Shown: positions 30,040-39,268 of the stretch, piece by piece
Numbering within the stretch: the stretch's first letter is position 1
Layout: the number at the start of each line of letters is the position of its first letter
Assembly: GCF_036227105.1 (NCBI RefSeq)
Contig: NZ_CP109434.1
Coordinates: forward strand, 4,745,001 to 4,809,000
Origin: Amycolatopsis sp. NBC_01488
GTDB lineage: Bacteria; Actinomycetota; Actinomycetes; Mycobacteriales; Pseudonocardiaceae
Length of the DNA stretch: 64,000 nucleotides
Direction of reading: 5' to 3'
Notes under the pieces: model-generated
Seen by the model: the letters and a program-made list of their open reading frames with translations, nothing else
What the model was told of the DNA's origin: nothing
Databases searched by the model: none
Made by a program: the position numbers and the translations under genes

Positions 30040-30939
30040 ATGATGTTGCACTCTGTCGCGGCTGCCGGATACGACAGCAAGCTCGACGATCCGCCGCGGG
30101 AGCCGGCGCTGGATCGCGTGGAGAGATCGATCCGGCCCGCCGTGCTGCAGGCGATCACGTCGATCCGGGACCGGTACTTCGAGTCGATCACGCTCGCCGA
30201 CCTGGCGTCCGAGGTGTTCATCAGCCGGTTCCACTTCTCCCGCATGTTCGCCGACGCCACCGGTGTCACGCCCGGCCGGTTCCTGACCGCGGTGCGCCTC
30301 TTCGAGGCGAAACGGCTGCTGCTGACGACGTCGCTGAACGTCTCCGACATCGTGTGCAGCGTCGGCTACAGCAGCGTGGGCACGTTCACCAGCCGGTTCT
30401 CGCGCGCGGTCGGGATGACGCCGACGCAGTACCGGGAGCCGCAGGTCGCCGAGCTGCTCGTGGCGATCTCGCCGACGCTGCAACGGATTCCCCCGCTGCG
30501 GAAGCTGCGCGAGGCCGGCCGCAACTGCGCTTCGCTGCAGCCGGGCCCTGGTGTCCTGTCGATGCAGCTCGACCTGCCGGGCTCGGCGCCGGCGGACACC
30601 CTGGTCGGGCTCTTCGCCGACCCGGTGCCCCAGTGCGGCCCGGTCGCCTTCAGCGGCATGGCCGGCATGAAGTCGGGGGAGCTGACCCTGCACGGCGTGC
30701 CCGCCGGGCGGTGGACCGCGATCGCGGTCGCGCAGCACCGGACGAGCGCGGACGAGCCGTCGCTCTCGATCGGCTACACGACGGTGCAGGTGTCGCCGTT
30801 CGGCCGGTCCGCCGGCCGGGTCGCCCTGCGCGTGCCGGCCGCGACCGACGCACCGATCGCGGTCACGCTGGCTTCGAAGCAGTCCCCGTTCACCCAGCGG
30901 ATGCTCTCCGCGCAGCGGCCGCACCTGCACGCCGCCTGA
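30040..30939 (+). CDS. AraC-family transcriptional regulator (copy 2), enediyne cluster
   Basis: A 299-residue regulator homologous to the one at 19025. Two helix-turn-helix units (ITLADLASEVFISRFHFSRM; NVSDIVCSVGYSSVGTFTSRF) lie in residues 40-140, and a C-terminal domain of unknown fold follows. It is the first gene of the rightward enediyne operon; the DUF1702 gene starts 30 bases after it. It may bind the palindromes upstream of itself and near AraC copy 1, which would tie the two loci together. The start is ATGATG with GAGG upstream. Confidence 0.87.
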   Translation: MMLHSVAAAGYDSKLDDPPREPALDRVERSIRPAVLQAITSIRDRYFESITLADLASEVFISRFHFSRMFADATGVTPGRFLTAVRLFEAKRLLLTTSLNVSDIVCSVGYSSVGTFTSRFSRAVGMTPTQYREPQVAELLVAISPTLQRIPPLRKLREAGRNCASLQPGPGVLSMQLDLPGSAPADTLVGLFADPVPQCGPVAFSGMAGMKSGELTLHGVPAGRWTAIAVAQHRTSADEPSLSIGYTTVQVSPFGRSAGRVALRVPAATDAPIAVTLASKQSPFTQRMLSAQRPHLHAA

Positions 30940-30969
30940 TCCACCGACGAGCAAAGGACGACCAGGACG

Positions 30970-31965
30970 ATGTCCACCTTGATCGGAGTCCTCCGCAAGC
31001 GCTTCCTCGCCCCGTCGCTGGCTTCGGTGGGGTTCGCCGAGCGCGGCTTCCCCGTCACCCACACCGACGCGACGGCCCGGCTGGAGGCGGTGCCGCAGGC
31101 GGTCGTGTGCGGGTTCGAATGGGCCATCGAGGGCGCGTCGCTGTGGGAGATCGAGCGGCGCCTCGCGCTCGTCGAACCCGAGCAGCGCGGGTTCGCCTAC
31201 GAGGGCGCGACGATGGGGTACACCATCCTCGACGCCCTGCCGGGCGGCGGCCGCGACCGCACCCGCCTGCTGCTGGAAGGGCCGGCGCGCCCGCACATCT
31301 TCCTGACCTACATCGGCATCGGCTTCGCGATGGCGCGGCTGCCGCGTCCACTGTGGCGGAACGTGCTGCCCGAGCTGACCGGGGAGCCCTACCACCCCGT
31401 GATGAGCTGGCTCGCCGTCGACGGCTACGGCTTCGACCGCGCCTACTTCGACACCGAGAAGTGGGTCGAACGGCAGGCCGACCCGGTGCCCTACCCGTGG
31501 GACGGGCACCCCGAGTACTTCGGGCGGGCGTTCGACCAGGGGGTCGGCCGGGCGCTGTGGTTCATCCACGGCGGGAACCCGGAGGCGGTGGCCGCCGCGG
31601 TCGGGCGCTTCGCCGAGCACCGGCGGGCGGACCTGTGGAGCGGCGTCGGGCTGGCCTCGACGTTCGCCGGCGGCAGCGACCAGCTCGGGCTGACGAAGGT
31701 GCGCAAGGCGGCCGGGGAGTACTACGACCAGCTCGCACTGGGCGTGGTGTTCGCGGTGAAGGGCCGGACGTACGCGGGGTACGTGCCCGCGCACACCCAC
31801 CTCGCCGCCGGCGTGCTCACCAGCCTGTCGGTGCAGGCGCTGCAGGACATCTCCGACCGGACCGAGGCCGTGGACGGCGACGGCGGCCCGCTCCCGCGGT
31901 ACGAGCACTGGCGCGCCGCGATCCGGGCGGAATTCCGCTCCGGCCGCTATCGCGCGGTGGGCTGA
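30970..31965 (+). CDS. DUF1702 family enediyne biosynthesis protein (E2-like)
   Basis: A 331-residue protein of the DUF1702 family, found almost only in enediyne clusters (E2/E3). It shares FAYEGATMGY, the GIGFAMARLPRP stretch and DGYGFDRAYFDTEKW with its neighbour at 32077. The biochemical role is unknown; genetic work in other clusters places these proteins in enediyne core formation. It has two relatives here, and I label this one E2-like because the next one adjoins unbV. Ribosome site AAAGGACGA lies upstream of the ATG. Confidence 0.85.
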   Translation: MSTLIGVLRKRFLAPSLASVGFAERGFPVTHTDATARLEAVPQAVVCGFEWAIEGASLWEIERRLALVEPEQRGFAYEGATMGYTILDALPGGGRDRTRLLLEGPARPHIFLTYIGIGFAMARLPRPLWRNVLPELTGEPYHPVMSWLAVDGYGFDRAYFDTEKWVERQADPVPYPWDGHPEYFGRAFDQGVGRALWFIHGGNPEAVAAAVGRFAEHRRADLWSGVGLASTFAGGSDQLGLTKVRKAAGEYYDQLALGVVFAVKGRTYAGYVPAHTHLAAGVLTSLSVQALQDISDRTEAVDGDGGPLPRYEHWRAAIRAEFRSGRYRAVG

Positions 31966-32015
31966 AACACCGTCGTCCGGCCCGGTGGCAAACGTGGAGT
32001 AGAGCACCCGGTACG

Positions 32016-32063
32016 AAATCTGTGACCGTGGACGCAGCACTGAACACAAATCCGTGACCCGTG
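32016..32063 (+). promoter_or_regulatory. direct repeat AAATC(T/C)GTGACC before the second DUF1702 gene
   Basis: AAATCTGTGACCGTG (32016-32030) and AAATCCGTGACCCGTG (32048-32063) are direct repeats 32 bases apart, about three helical turns, as expected of SARP sites. A third, less exact copy (AAATCTGTCCACTGTGG) stands before pksE at 39120. They could mark internal promoters of the operon. Confidence 0.45.
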
Positions 32064-32076
32064 AGGGGGAAGTGCG

Positions 32077-33060
32077 TTGGGCGACGGTTGGCGCGCGCTG
32101 AGGCGCCGGATCCTGACACCGGACGTCTCCGAGACGTCCCTGGACAAGCGTGGTTTCCACAAGAAGAGCCCGCAGGCTCAGGACTTGCTGGAAACGGTGG
32201 GCCAGAACTTCCTGCTCGGTTACGCGCACGCCGTGGAAGCCCGCACGCCCGCGCAGTGCGAGGAATGGCTGGGCCGAATTCCGCCGCAGTTCCGCGGATT
32301 CGCCTACGAAGGCGCGGGAATGGGTTACGCGATGCTCGACGGCCTGCCGTTCGGCGACCGGCGGCACATCGAGGACTTCCTCGCCGGCCCGGCCGGGACC
32401 ACGCAGCACTACATCATCCTGGTCGGCGTCGGCTGGGCGATGGCGCGGCTGCCGCGGTTCGCCTGGCCGAAGGCGGAGCGGTTCGACCCGCTGCTGCGCT
32501 GGCTCGTCCTCGACGGCTACGGCTTCCACCAGGCGTACTTCAAGACCGAGAAGTACGTGCGGCAGCAATACCAGGACCGCAGCTTCCCGTGGCCCTCGCC
32601 GGCGCACAGCGCCTACGCGCTGCGAGCGATGGACCAGGGCATCGGCCGCGCGCTGTGGTTCGTCTGCGGCACGGACGTCGACCTGGTGACCAGGACGATC
32701 GCCGGGTTCGACCCGGCCCGCCACGGTGACCTCTACGCCGGGGTCGGCCTGGCGTCGACCTACGCGTGCGGCGTGCGGGAGGACGAGCTGACCGAGCTCG
32801 CCCGGCGCGCGGGCGAGCACCGAGGGCAGCTCGCCCAGGGCAGTGCCTTCGCGGCCGACGCCCGGGTGACCGCGGGGCTGCTGATCCCCGAGACCGAGGT
32901 CGCCACCCGCGCGCTCTGCGGCCTGTCCGCCGAGCGCGCCGCGGCGATCACCCGGGAGGTGTGGCCGACGGAGGTCGTCGACGGCGAGCTCCCGGCGTTC
33001 GAAACCTGGCGGCAGCGGATCGCCGGCGAAGTGCTGACCCATGGAGGAGTGAACCCATGA
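32077..33060 (+). CDS. unbL: DUF1702 family enediyne biosynthesis protein (E3, UnbL)
   Basis: A 327-residue paralog of the gene at 30970, with FAYEGAGMGYAMLDGLPFG and DGYGFHQAYFKTEKYVRQQ. In the conserved enediyne cassette a DUF1702 protein (UnbL/E3) directly precedes UnbV and UnbU, as here. The stop overlaps the unbV start by four bases (ATGA), showing translational coupling. It starts at TTG, 6 bases after GAGGGGGA. Function is unknown beyond its link to core biosynthesis. Confidence 0.87.
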   Translation: MGDGWRALRRRILTPDVSETSLDKRGFHKKSPQAQDLLETVGQNFLLGYAHAVEARTPAQCEEWLGRIPPQFRGFAYEGAGMGYAMLDGLPFGDRRHIEDFLAGPAGTTQHYIILVGVGWAMARLPRFAWPKAERFDPLLRWLVLDGYGFHQAYFKTEKYVRQQYQDRSFPWPSPAHSAYALRAMDQGIGRALWFVCGTDVDLVTRTIAGFDPARHGDLYAGVGLASTYACGVREDELTELARRAGEHRGQLAQGSAFAADARVTAGLLIPETEVATRALCGLSAERAAAITREVWPTEVVDGELPAFETWRQRIAGEVLTHGGVNP

Positions 33061-35030
33061 CCGCGACCTTGCGCTGGCTGCGCCGGCAGCTGGCCGGCCT
33101 CGTGGCGATCGCGTTGGTGCTGACGCTGTTCTTCGTCGCGCGCCTCCCGAGCGTCTCGGCTGCCGAGCAGGACCAGCTGGCCGCCAAGTTCCATTTCACC
33201 CCGATGACGATCGCGTTGCCGGCGGCGGCGAAGTCGCAGAACGTCCGCACGCTGAACAAGCAGTACGAGCACATCTCGGCGTGGATGTCCTCGACCGGCG
33301 CCGCGATCGCGATGAACGACCTCGACGGCGACGGCCTGGCCAACGACATCTGCCTGGTCGACCCGCGCAGCGACCAGGTCGTCGTGACCCCGACGCCGGG
33401 CAAGGGGCAGGAGCGCTACGCCCCGTTCGCGCTCGACCCGGCCCCACTGCCGACGTGGGACTACATGGCCCCGATGGGCTGTGTCCCCGGCGACTTCAAC
33501 CAAGACGGCCGGATGGACCTTCTGGTCTACTACTGGGGCCGCACGCCAATCCTGTTCCTGCAGAAGGCCGGCGCCACCAAGCTTGATGCGTCGGCCTACG
33601 AGCCGGTCGAGCTCGTGCCGGGCAACAAGCGTGGCCCGGACGGCAAGTACAACGGCCCGCTGTGGAACAGCAACGCGGCCACCATCGGCGACTTCGACGG
33701 CGACGGTCATGTCGACGTCTTCGTCGGCAACTACTTCCCGGACAGCCGGGTCCTCGACCCGAATGCCGACGGCGGCATCACGATGAACCAGTCGATGTCG
33801 CACGCGAAGAACGGCGGCGGCAAGTACATCTACCGCTGGACCGGCGGCACCGCGGGGGCGCACCCGACCGCGACCTTCGCGGACGCTTCGGACGCGATCC
33901 CGCCGGACGACCGGTCCGGCTGGACGCTGGGCGCGAGCGCCACCGACATCGACGCCGACGGCCTGCCCGAGCTCTACATCGCCAACGACTTCGGGCACGA
34001 CCACCTGCTCTACAACAAGTCCACGCCGGGTCACGTCGCCTTCGGCGAGGTCACCGGCGTCCGCGGGATCACCGACCCGAAGTCGAAGGTGCTCGGCAAC
34101 GACTCCTTCAAGGGCATGGGCGTCGACTTCGGCGACTTCAACCACGACGGGCTCTACGACATCTTCGTCAGCAACATCACGACGTCGTGGGGTGTCGAGG
34201 AGTCGAACCTCCAGTTCGTCAACACCGCCAAGGACACCGCGGACCTGCGCAAGCAGCTGCAGGCCGGCGTGGCCCCGTTCCACGACGAAAGCGGACAAAC
34301 CGGGACGGCGTGGTCCGGCTGGGGCTGGGACCCGAAGATCGAGGACTTCAACAACAGCGGTGACGTCCAGATCGCGCAGGCGACCGGGTTCATCAAGGGC
34401 CAGGTCAACCGCTGGCCGCAGCTGCAGGAGCTGGCCGTGGCCAACGACGGCATGACGTCCAACCCGTTCTGGTGGCCCAACGCCCGGCCCGGGGACGACC
34501 TCGCCGGTGACCAGACGCTGCACTTCTTCGTGAAGCGCTCGGACGGCACCTACGTCGACCTCGCGCCGAAGCTCGGCCTGGCCGTCCCGGTGCCCACCCG
34601 CGGCATCGGCGTCGGCGACGCGGACGGTGACGGCCTGCCCGAGTTCGCCGTCGCGCGGCAGTGGGAGCAGCCGGTCTTCTACCACAACGACAGCCCGAAG
34701 ACGGGCAAGTTCCTGCAGCTGAAGCTGAGCACCGATGCCCCCGTGGCGCCGGGGCCGCTGCCGTCGGCCGGCTCGCCGGCGATCGGCGCCGAGGCCACCG
34801 TGACCACCGCGGACGGCAAGAAGTACGTGGGCCGCGTCGACGGCAGCAGCGGGCACTCCGGCCGCCGCAGCTTCGACGTCCAGATCGGCCTCGGCGAGAA
34901 CGTCGCCGGTCCGCTGGCGGTGCACCTGCAGTGGCGGGACCGCACCGGGCAGCTGCGCACCCAGGACCTGAAGCTCGCGCCGGGCTGCCACACGTTCCAG
35001 CTCGGTACCCAGGCGAAGGAAGAGATGTGA
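33057..35030 (+). CDS. unbV: FG-GAP/ASPIC-UnbV repeat protein (enediyne E4, UnbV)
   Basis: A 657-residue protein with an N-terminal membrane anchor (LAGLVAIALVLTLFFVARL). At least six FG-GAP repeats with Ca2+-binding DxDxDG loops follow (NDLDGDGLAND, GDFNQDGRMD, GDFDGDGHVD, TDIDADGLPE, GDFNHDGLYD, GDADGDGLPE). The C-terminal 90 residues are the ASPIC/UnbV domain (GSPAIGAEATVTTADGKKYV). The protein is probably an extracytoplasmic beta-propeller. UnbV is one of the five genes of the enediyne minimal cassette; its task is not established. It lies within a tightly coupled set with the DUF1702 and UnbU genes. Confidence 0.93.
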   Translation: MTATLRWLRRQLAGLVAIALVLTLFFVARLPSVSAAEQDQLAAKFHFTPMTIALPAAAKSQNVRTLNKQYEHISAWMSSTGAAIAMNDLDGDGLANDICLVDPRSDQVVVTPTPGKGQERYAPFALDPAPLPTWDYMAPMGCVPGDFNQDGRMDLLVYYWGRTPILFLQKAGATKLDASAYEPVELVPGNKRGPDGKYNGPLWNSNAATIGDFDGDGHVDVFVGNYFPDSRVLDPNADGGITMNQSMSHAKNGGGKYIYRWTGGTAGAHPTATFADASDAIPPDDRSGWTLGASATDIDADGLPELYIANDFGHDHLLYNKSTPGHVAFGEVTGVRGITDPKSKVLGNDSFKGMGVDFGDFNHDGLYDIFVSNITTSWGVEESNLQFVNTAKDTADLRKQLQAGVAPFHDESGQTGTAWSGWGWDPKIEDFNNSGDVQIAQATGFIKGQVNRWPQLQELAVANDGMTSNPFWWPNARPGDDLAGDQTLHFFVKRSDGTYVDLAPKLGLAVPVPTRGIGVGDADGDGLPEFAVARQWEQPVFYHNDSPKTGKFLQLKLSTDAPVAPGPLPSAGSPAIGAEATVTTADGKKYVGRVDGSSGHSGRRSFDVQIGLGENVAGPLAVHLQWRDRTGQLRTQDLKLAPGCHTFQLGTQAKEEM

Positions 35031-35034
35031 CGTC

Positions 35035-36033
35035 ATGGCGACGCCCATAACGACCAAAGTGGACAGTGCCCCGCCGAAGCGGACCAACAAGGTCATCACG
35101 GCCCTGCGCCGCTTCGCCATCTCGATCACGATCTTCAACATCCTCGGCTACACCGTGCTCGGTTTCGAGCAGCCGTGGCTGTACCCCTTCCTCGCCGTGG
35201 GGACCGCGTACACCACGGAGATCCTGCTGGAGATCATCAACGCGAAGGTCACCAAGCGGCCGGTCCGCTTCCGCGGCAACGGGTTCCGGGGACTGGTGGA
35301 GTTCCTGTTCCCGGCGCACATCAGCGGCCTGGCGCTGAACATGCTGACCTACGTCAACGACCACGTCTGGGCGATGATCTTCGGGGTCGTCGTCGCGGTC
35401 GGCGCCAAGTGGGTGCTGCAGGCGCCGGTGTACGGCCGGATGCGGCACTACATGAACCCGTCGAACTTCGGCATCACGATCATGCTGCTGGTGTTCCCGT
35501 GGGTCAACATGACGCCGCCGTACCACTTCTCGGAGAAGGTCGACACCTGGGTCGGCTGGCTGATCGTCGCGGTCATCCTGATCTCGGGCACGGTGCTCAA
35601 CTCGCTGCTGACCGGGCGGATGTGGCTGATCGCGGGCTGGCTGTCGTTCTTCGTCGTCCAGGCGTTCCTGCGCGGGGCGCTGTTCGGTACAGCCATCCCC
35701 GGGGCGCTGGCGATGGGCACTGGGATCGCGTTCGTGCTCTACACGAACTACATGGTGACCGACCCGGGCACATCGCCGTCGAAGCCGTTCTCGCAGTTCG
35801 CCTTCGGGGCGGGGGTCGCGCTGATGTACGGGTTCTTCACCGCCTCGCACATCGCCTACGGGCTGTTCTTCGCCACCGCGAGCGTGTGCCTGATCCGCGG
35901 GCTGTTCCTGTGGGGCCTGCACTTCTCGAACCAGGCGCGGATCAAGTTCGAGGCCGAGCAGGCCGCGCAGAAGGCGACGCTCGCCGTGGCACCGCCCGCC
36001 CAGGCCGGCGACGAGAAGCCGCTCGCGGCGTGA
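35035..36033 (+). CDS. unbU: RnfD-like multi-pass membrane protein (enediyne E5, UnbU)
   Basis: A 332-residue integral membrane protein with about nine hydrophobic segments. YVNDHVWAMIFGVVVAVGAKW, HYMNPSNFGI and VTDPGTSPSKP recall the NQR2/RnfD family of electron-transfer subunits. UnbU/E5 is the third gene of the conserved enediyne cassette. It may shuttle electrons, but there is no covalent-flavin proof here. It starts 4 bases after the unbV stop. Confidence 0.9.
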   Translation: MATPITTKVDSAPPKRTNKVITALRRFAISITIFNILGYTVLGFEQPWLYPFLAVGTAYTTEILLEIINAKVTKRPVRFRGNGFRGLVEFLFPAHISGLALNMLTYVNDHVWAMIFGVVVAVGAKWVLQAPVYGRMRHYMNPSNFGITIMLLVFPWVNMTPPYHFSEKVDTWVGWLIVAVILISGTVLNSLLTGRMWLIAGWLSFFVVQAFLRGALFGTAIPGALAMGTGIAFVLYTNYMVTDPGTSPSKPFSQFAFGAGVALMYGFFTASHIAYGLFFATASVCLIRGLFLWGLHFSNQARIKFEAEQAAQKATLAVAPPAQAGDEKPLAA

Positions 36034-36086
36034 ACCCGGAGCGCCGGGTGACGGCGCTCCACTTCGGACAGTCAGGAGGTAGGCCG

Positions 36087-36644
36087 GTGGCCGGCGAAGA
36101 GGAAGTCCAGGTGCTGACCCTGGAGGCGTACGCCGACACGATCGTGCCGGGCGAGAAGCGGTTCCCGGAGGACCGCTCGGTGGCGGGTGCCGCCCCGGGC
36201 CCCGGTGCGGTGGAGGCGGGTGCGCTGGATCTGCTGAACCACGACGCTACCGGCGTCACCGCCGGCCTGCCGTACCTGGTGCAGTCGCTCAACGACCACG
36301 CGAAGGCGTACGCGGGGGAGGTCGAGCTGGAGCTGGACCTCGACCTCCCGCCGTTCGTCGCGTTGCCGTACGAGCACCGGCGGGCCCTGGTGACCCGGCT
36401 GACGAAGCCGGGGCACCCGGAGAAGGAGGGCTGGGTCAGCCTGGCGCTGTTCTGCAACATGGCCTACGACACCGCCCCGCACCGGCACACCGCCGAGGCG
36501 CTGGCGGCCGGGCACCCGGGCCTGCTCGCGCTGGGCTACCGGCTGCCGGACGCCGACGGCCTGTGGCGGTTCCCCAAGTTCTCCTACGGCCGCAAGCTGG
36601 CCGAACTGCATCCCGACACCACACCTTCGGGGAGTCCCGCATGA
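36087..36644 (+). CDS. small partner protein of the GMC oxidoreductase (DUF5987-like)
   Basis: A 185-residue protein that looks like a gluconate 2-dehydrogenase subunit-3-type partner. It has TLEAYADTIVPGEKRFPEDR at the N-terminus, like subunit 3 of membrane gluconate dehydrogenases, and LALFCNMAYDTAPHRHT later. Its stop overlaps the start of the GMC flavoprotein by four bases, so the pair probably works as a unit. Both are regular in enediyne clusters. It starts at GTG after CAGGAGG. The family name DUF5987 is from memory and less certain. Confidence 0.7.
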   Translation: MAGEEEVQVLTLEAYADTIVPGEKRFPEDRSVAGAAPGPGAVEAGALDLLNHDATGVTAGLPYLVQSLNDHAKAYAGEVELELDLDLPPFVALPYEHRRALVTRLTKPGHPEKEGWVSLALFCNMAYDTAPHRHTAEALAAGHPGLLALGYRLPDADGLWRFPKFSYGRKLAELHPDTTPSGSPA

Positions 36645-38293
36645 GCGCGATCGAGAAGACCGACGTCGTCATCGTCGGCAGCGGCTTCGGCGGGTCGATC
36701 CCGGCCTACCACCTCGCCGCGGGCGGCGCCAAGGTGGTCGTGCTCGAGCGCGGGCCGTGGCTGGCCGCGGACGACTTCGAGCACGACTACCTGCTCGGGT
36801 CGTCCTACACGCGGGTGTTCGACTTCGTCGCCGGCGACGGGATGAGCGTGCTCGGCGGCAACTGCGTCGGCGGCGGGAGCGTGGTGTACTTCGCCGCGAT
36901 GCCGCGGGCGCCGAAGTTCGTCTTCGACCGCCACGGCAGCATCGGCCGCCGCATGTGGCCGGCCGAGATCAGCCGGGACTCCCTGGAACCGTGGTACGAC
37001 CGGGTCGACGAGTCGATCCCGGTGTCCAAGCAGGACTGGACCGACGTCTCCTACGCGGGCGGGCTGTGGGCCGCGGCCTGCAACCACTCAGGGCGCACGG
37101 CGAACCCGGCGCCGGTGGCGGTGGACAACGACCGGTGCACCAACTGCAACTTCCAGATGGCGGGCTGCCGGTTCGACGCGAAGCGCTCGATGCTGACGAA
37201 CTACCTGCCCGCCGCGCTGGCGCACGGTGCGCAGATCCGGCCGCTGCACGAGGTGGAACGGCTCGAGCGCACGGAGGACGGCGGCTACCGGGTCCACTTC
37301 GACCTGATCGACGAGGTGGACTACCGCATCCACAACGGATCCGGCGTGATCGAGGCGAAGGTCGTCATCATCGCCGCGGGCGCCGGCGCGACGCCGGTCA
37401 TCCTGCAGCGCTCCGAATCCGCGCTGGGCAAGATGCCGCACGGCGTCGGCCGGTACTTCTCCGGCAACGGCGAACGGCTGAACACCGCGATCATCGACGA
37501 GGACCGCGTGCGCGAGGTGCTCGGACTGTCCCGTGAGGACGGTGCGGTGTACGCGGCCAACCACATCGGCAAGGGCCCGACGGTGGCGAACTGGGACAAG
37601 CTCGACGGTTCCCTGCCCGAGTACGAGCGGTACTCGCTGGAGCAGCTGTACTTCCCGCCCGGGCTCGGCACCATCCTCGCGCAGGCGCCCGGCGGCGAAG
37701 AGCCGCGGTGGTTCGGCGCGGAGAAGAAGGAAATCCTCAAGCAGTGGGCCAACTGGCTCACCATCTTCCTGATGACCGAGGACGACAACGAAGGCGTCTT
37801 CGGCACCCCGCCGCCCACCGGCAACGCCTACCGCATCTCGCAGCAGATGCTCGGCCGCGGGCCGCTGCGCTACGAGCCGACGGCGAACACCCGGCGCGGC
37901 TGGGCGCTGGCGGACGCGGACTGCAAGGCGATCATCGAGAAGGACGGCCTGGCGAAGGTCTCGCCGTGGACCAACGACGTCGTCGGCGCGTACACCGTGC
38001 ACCCGCTGGCCTCCTGCCGCATCGGGGACGACCCGGAGACCTCCGCGCTGCACCCCAGTCACGAACTGCGGGACCACGCGGGGATCTTCGTCACCGACAG
38101 CGCGTCGGTGCCCGGCGCCCTGACGGTGAACCCCGCCATGACGATCGCGGCGCTGGCCGAGCGGGCCGTCCCGGGCATCGTCCGCGCGCTGAACGAGCGC
38201 GGGGTCGACGTCCGGTACGGCGCCCCGGCGCCCGACGGGTCGATCACCGGCCGTCGGGCCGTTTCGAAGCTGGACCTGGTGGCGGGCAGCTGA
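36641..38293 (+). CDS. GMC-family FAD oxidoreductase (enediyne E9-like)
   Basis: A 550-residue flavoprotein. The FAD dinucleotide motif VVIVGSGFGGSIPAYHLAAGG is at the N-terminus. A Cys-rich stretch (RCTNCNFQMAGCRFDAKRS, about residues 165-185) and the C-terminal HPLASCRIGDDPETSA, LTVNPAMTIAALAER sequence are usual for cholesterol oxidase-like GMC members. It would oxidise an alcohol or other centre on the enediyne intermediate. E9 of 9-membered clusters is such an oxidoreductase. It is co-translated with the preceding small subunit. Confidence 0.88.
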   Translation: MSAIEKTDVVIVGSGFGGSIPAYHLAAGGAKVVVLERGPWLAADDFEHDYLLGSSYTRVFDFVAGDGMSVLGGNCVGGGSVVYFAAMPRAPKFVFDRHGSIGRRMWPAEISRDSLEPWYDRVDESIPVSKQDWTDVSYAGGLWAAACNHSGRTANPAPVAVDNDRCTNCNFQMAGCRFDAKRSMLTNYLPAALAHGAQIRPLHEVERLERTEDGGYRVHFDLIDEVDYRIHNGSGVIEAKVVIIAAGAGATPVILQRSESALGKMPHGVGRYFSGNGERLNTAIIDEDRVREVLGLSREDGAVYAANHIGKGPTVANWDKLDGSLPEYERYSLEQLYFPPGLGTILAQAPGGEEPRWFGAEKKEILKQWANWLTIFLMTEDDNEGVFGTPPPTGNAYRISQQMLGRGPLRYEPTANTRRGWALADADCKAIIEKDGLAKVSPWTNDVVGAYTVHPLASCRIGDDPETSALHPSHELRDHAGIFVTDSASVPGALTVNPAMTIAALAERAVPGIVRALNERGVDVRYGAPAPDGSITGRRAVSKLDLVAGS

Positions 38294-38320
38294 GCCGGCC
38301 GGACGAGAGGACGGGACAAA

Positions 38321-39115
38321 GTGACTGACACGACAGCGGTGCTCGCCGACCTGACCGCGGAGGCCGCCGAGGTCGACGCGCTCGTGGCCGGCCTCACCGA
38401 AGCGGAATGGGAGACGCCCACGCCCGCACCGGGCTGGCGGGTCCGCGAGCAGATCGCCCACCTCACCTTCATCCTGCGCATCGCCGGCCTGGCCGCGGCC
38501 CAGCCGGAGGTCTTCGTCGCCATGACGAAGTCGCTCACCGGCGGCCTCGACGTCGCCGTCGACGCGGCGCTGAAGGAGTTCGAACACGACCCGGCGGAAG
38601 TGCTGCTGACGAAGTGGCGGGCCGATCGCGACACCGCGATCAAGGCGCTCGCCGCGGTGCCGGGCGACCAGCTCGTGCCGTGGCTGGTGCGGCCGCTGCC
38701 GCCGTACGTGCTCGCGTGCGCCGGGATGATGGAGCTGTTCGGGCACGGCCAGGACATCGCCGACGCGCTCGGCGTGCGCCGGGTGCGCACCGGGCGGCTG
38801 CGCCACCTCGTGGGCTTCGCCGTCCGCGTCCGGGACTTCGGCTACGAAGCGCACCAGCTGACGCCGCCGGACACCGACTTCCGGTTCGAGATCACCGGGC
38901 CGTCGGGCGAGCTGTGGACCTTCGGGCCCGAGGACTCGCCCGAACGGATCACCGGCGGCGCGGAGGACTTCTGCCTGCTGGTCACCCGCCGCCGGCACCG
39001 CGACGACCTCGGCCTGCGGGCCGAGGGTGCGCTGGCCGATCGGTGGCTGGACATCGCGCAGGCGTACCGGGGTCCGGCGGGCGACGGCCGGCGGGCGGGC
39101 CAGTTCGGCGACTGA
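38321..39115 (+). CDS. TIGR03084/maleylpyruvate isomerase-like DinB-fold protein, enediyne cluster copy
   Basis: A 264-residue relative of the protein at 25406. DinB-like helices (WETPTPAPGWRVREQIAHLT, MMELFGHGQDIADALGVRR) are followed by a C-terminal strand region (FEITGPSGELWTFGPEDSPE). Enzymes of this fold open or isomerise small acids using mycothiol, but the catalytic metal ligands are hard to judge here. It starts at GTG 27 bases after the GMC gene and lies before pksE in the operon. A role in enediyne tailoring is inferred from position only. Confidence 0.7.
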   Translation: MTDTTAVLADLTAEAAEVDALVAGLTEAEWETPTPAPGWRVREQIAHLTFILRIAGLAAAQPEVFVAMTKSLTGGLDVAVDAALKEFEHDPAEVLLTKWRADRDTAIKALAAVPGDQLVPWLVRPLPPYVLACAGMMELFGHGQDIADALGVRRVRTGRLRHLVGFAVRVRDFGYEAHQLTPPDTDFRFEITGPSGELWTFGPEDSPERITGGAEDFCLLVTRRRHRDDLGLRAEGALADRWLDIAQAYRGPAGDGRRAGQFGD

Positions 39116-39119
39116 GCGC

Positions 39120-39160
39120 AAATCTGTCCACTGTGGAGTGAACACGATTTGTCGCAGCGT
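39120..39160 (+). promoter_or_regulatory. AAATCTGT repeat and TGAACAC-AC element before pksE
   Basis: AAATCTGTCCACTGTGG (39120-39136), then TGAACACGATTTGTCGC (39139-39155). The TGAACACRA core also occurs at 32041-32049 (TGAACACAA), upstream of the DUF1702 gene. The 153-base gap before pksE would be the place for an internal promoter. Confidence 0.35.
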
Positions 39161-39268
39161 GCGGCCTCGGTGGCCGCGGGCATGGAGAGAGAAGACGAGA
39201 CCGGCCGGCCGCGACATGCTGGAACGGATCGGTTACTGGGGCACAAAAGCCAGTGGGAGTGCGGTGGC

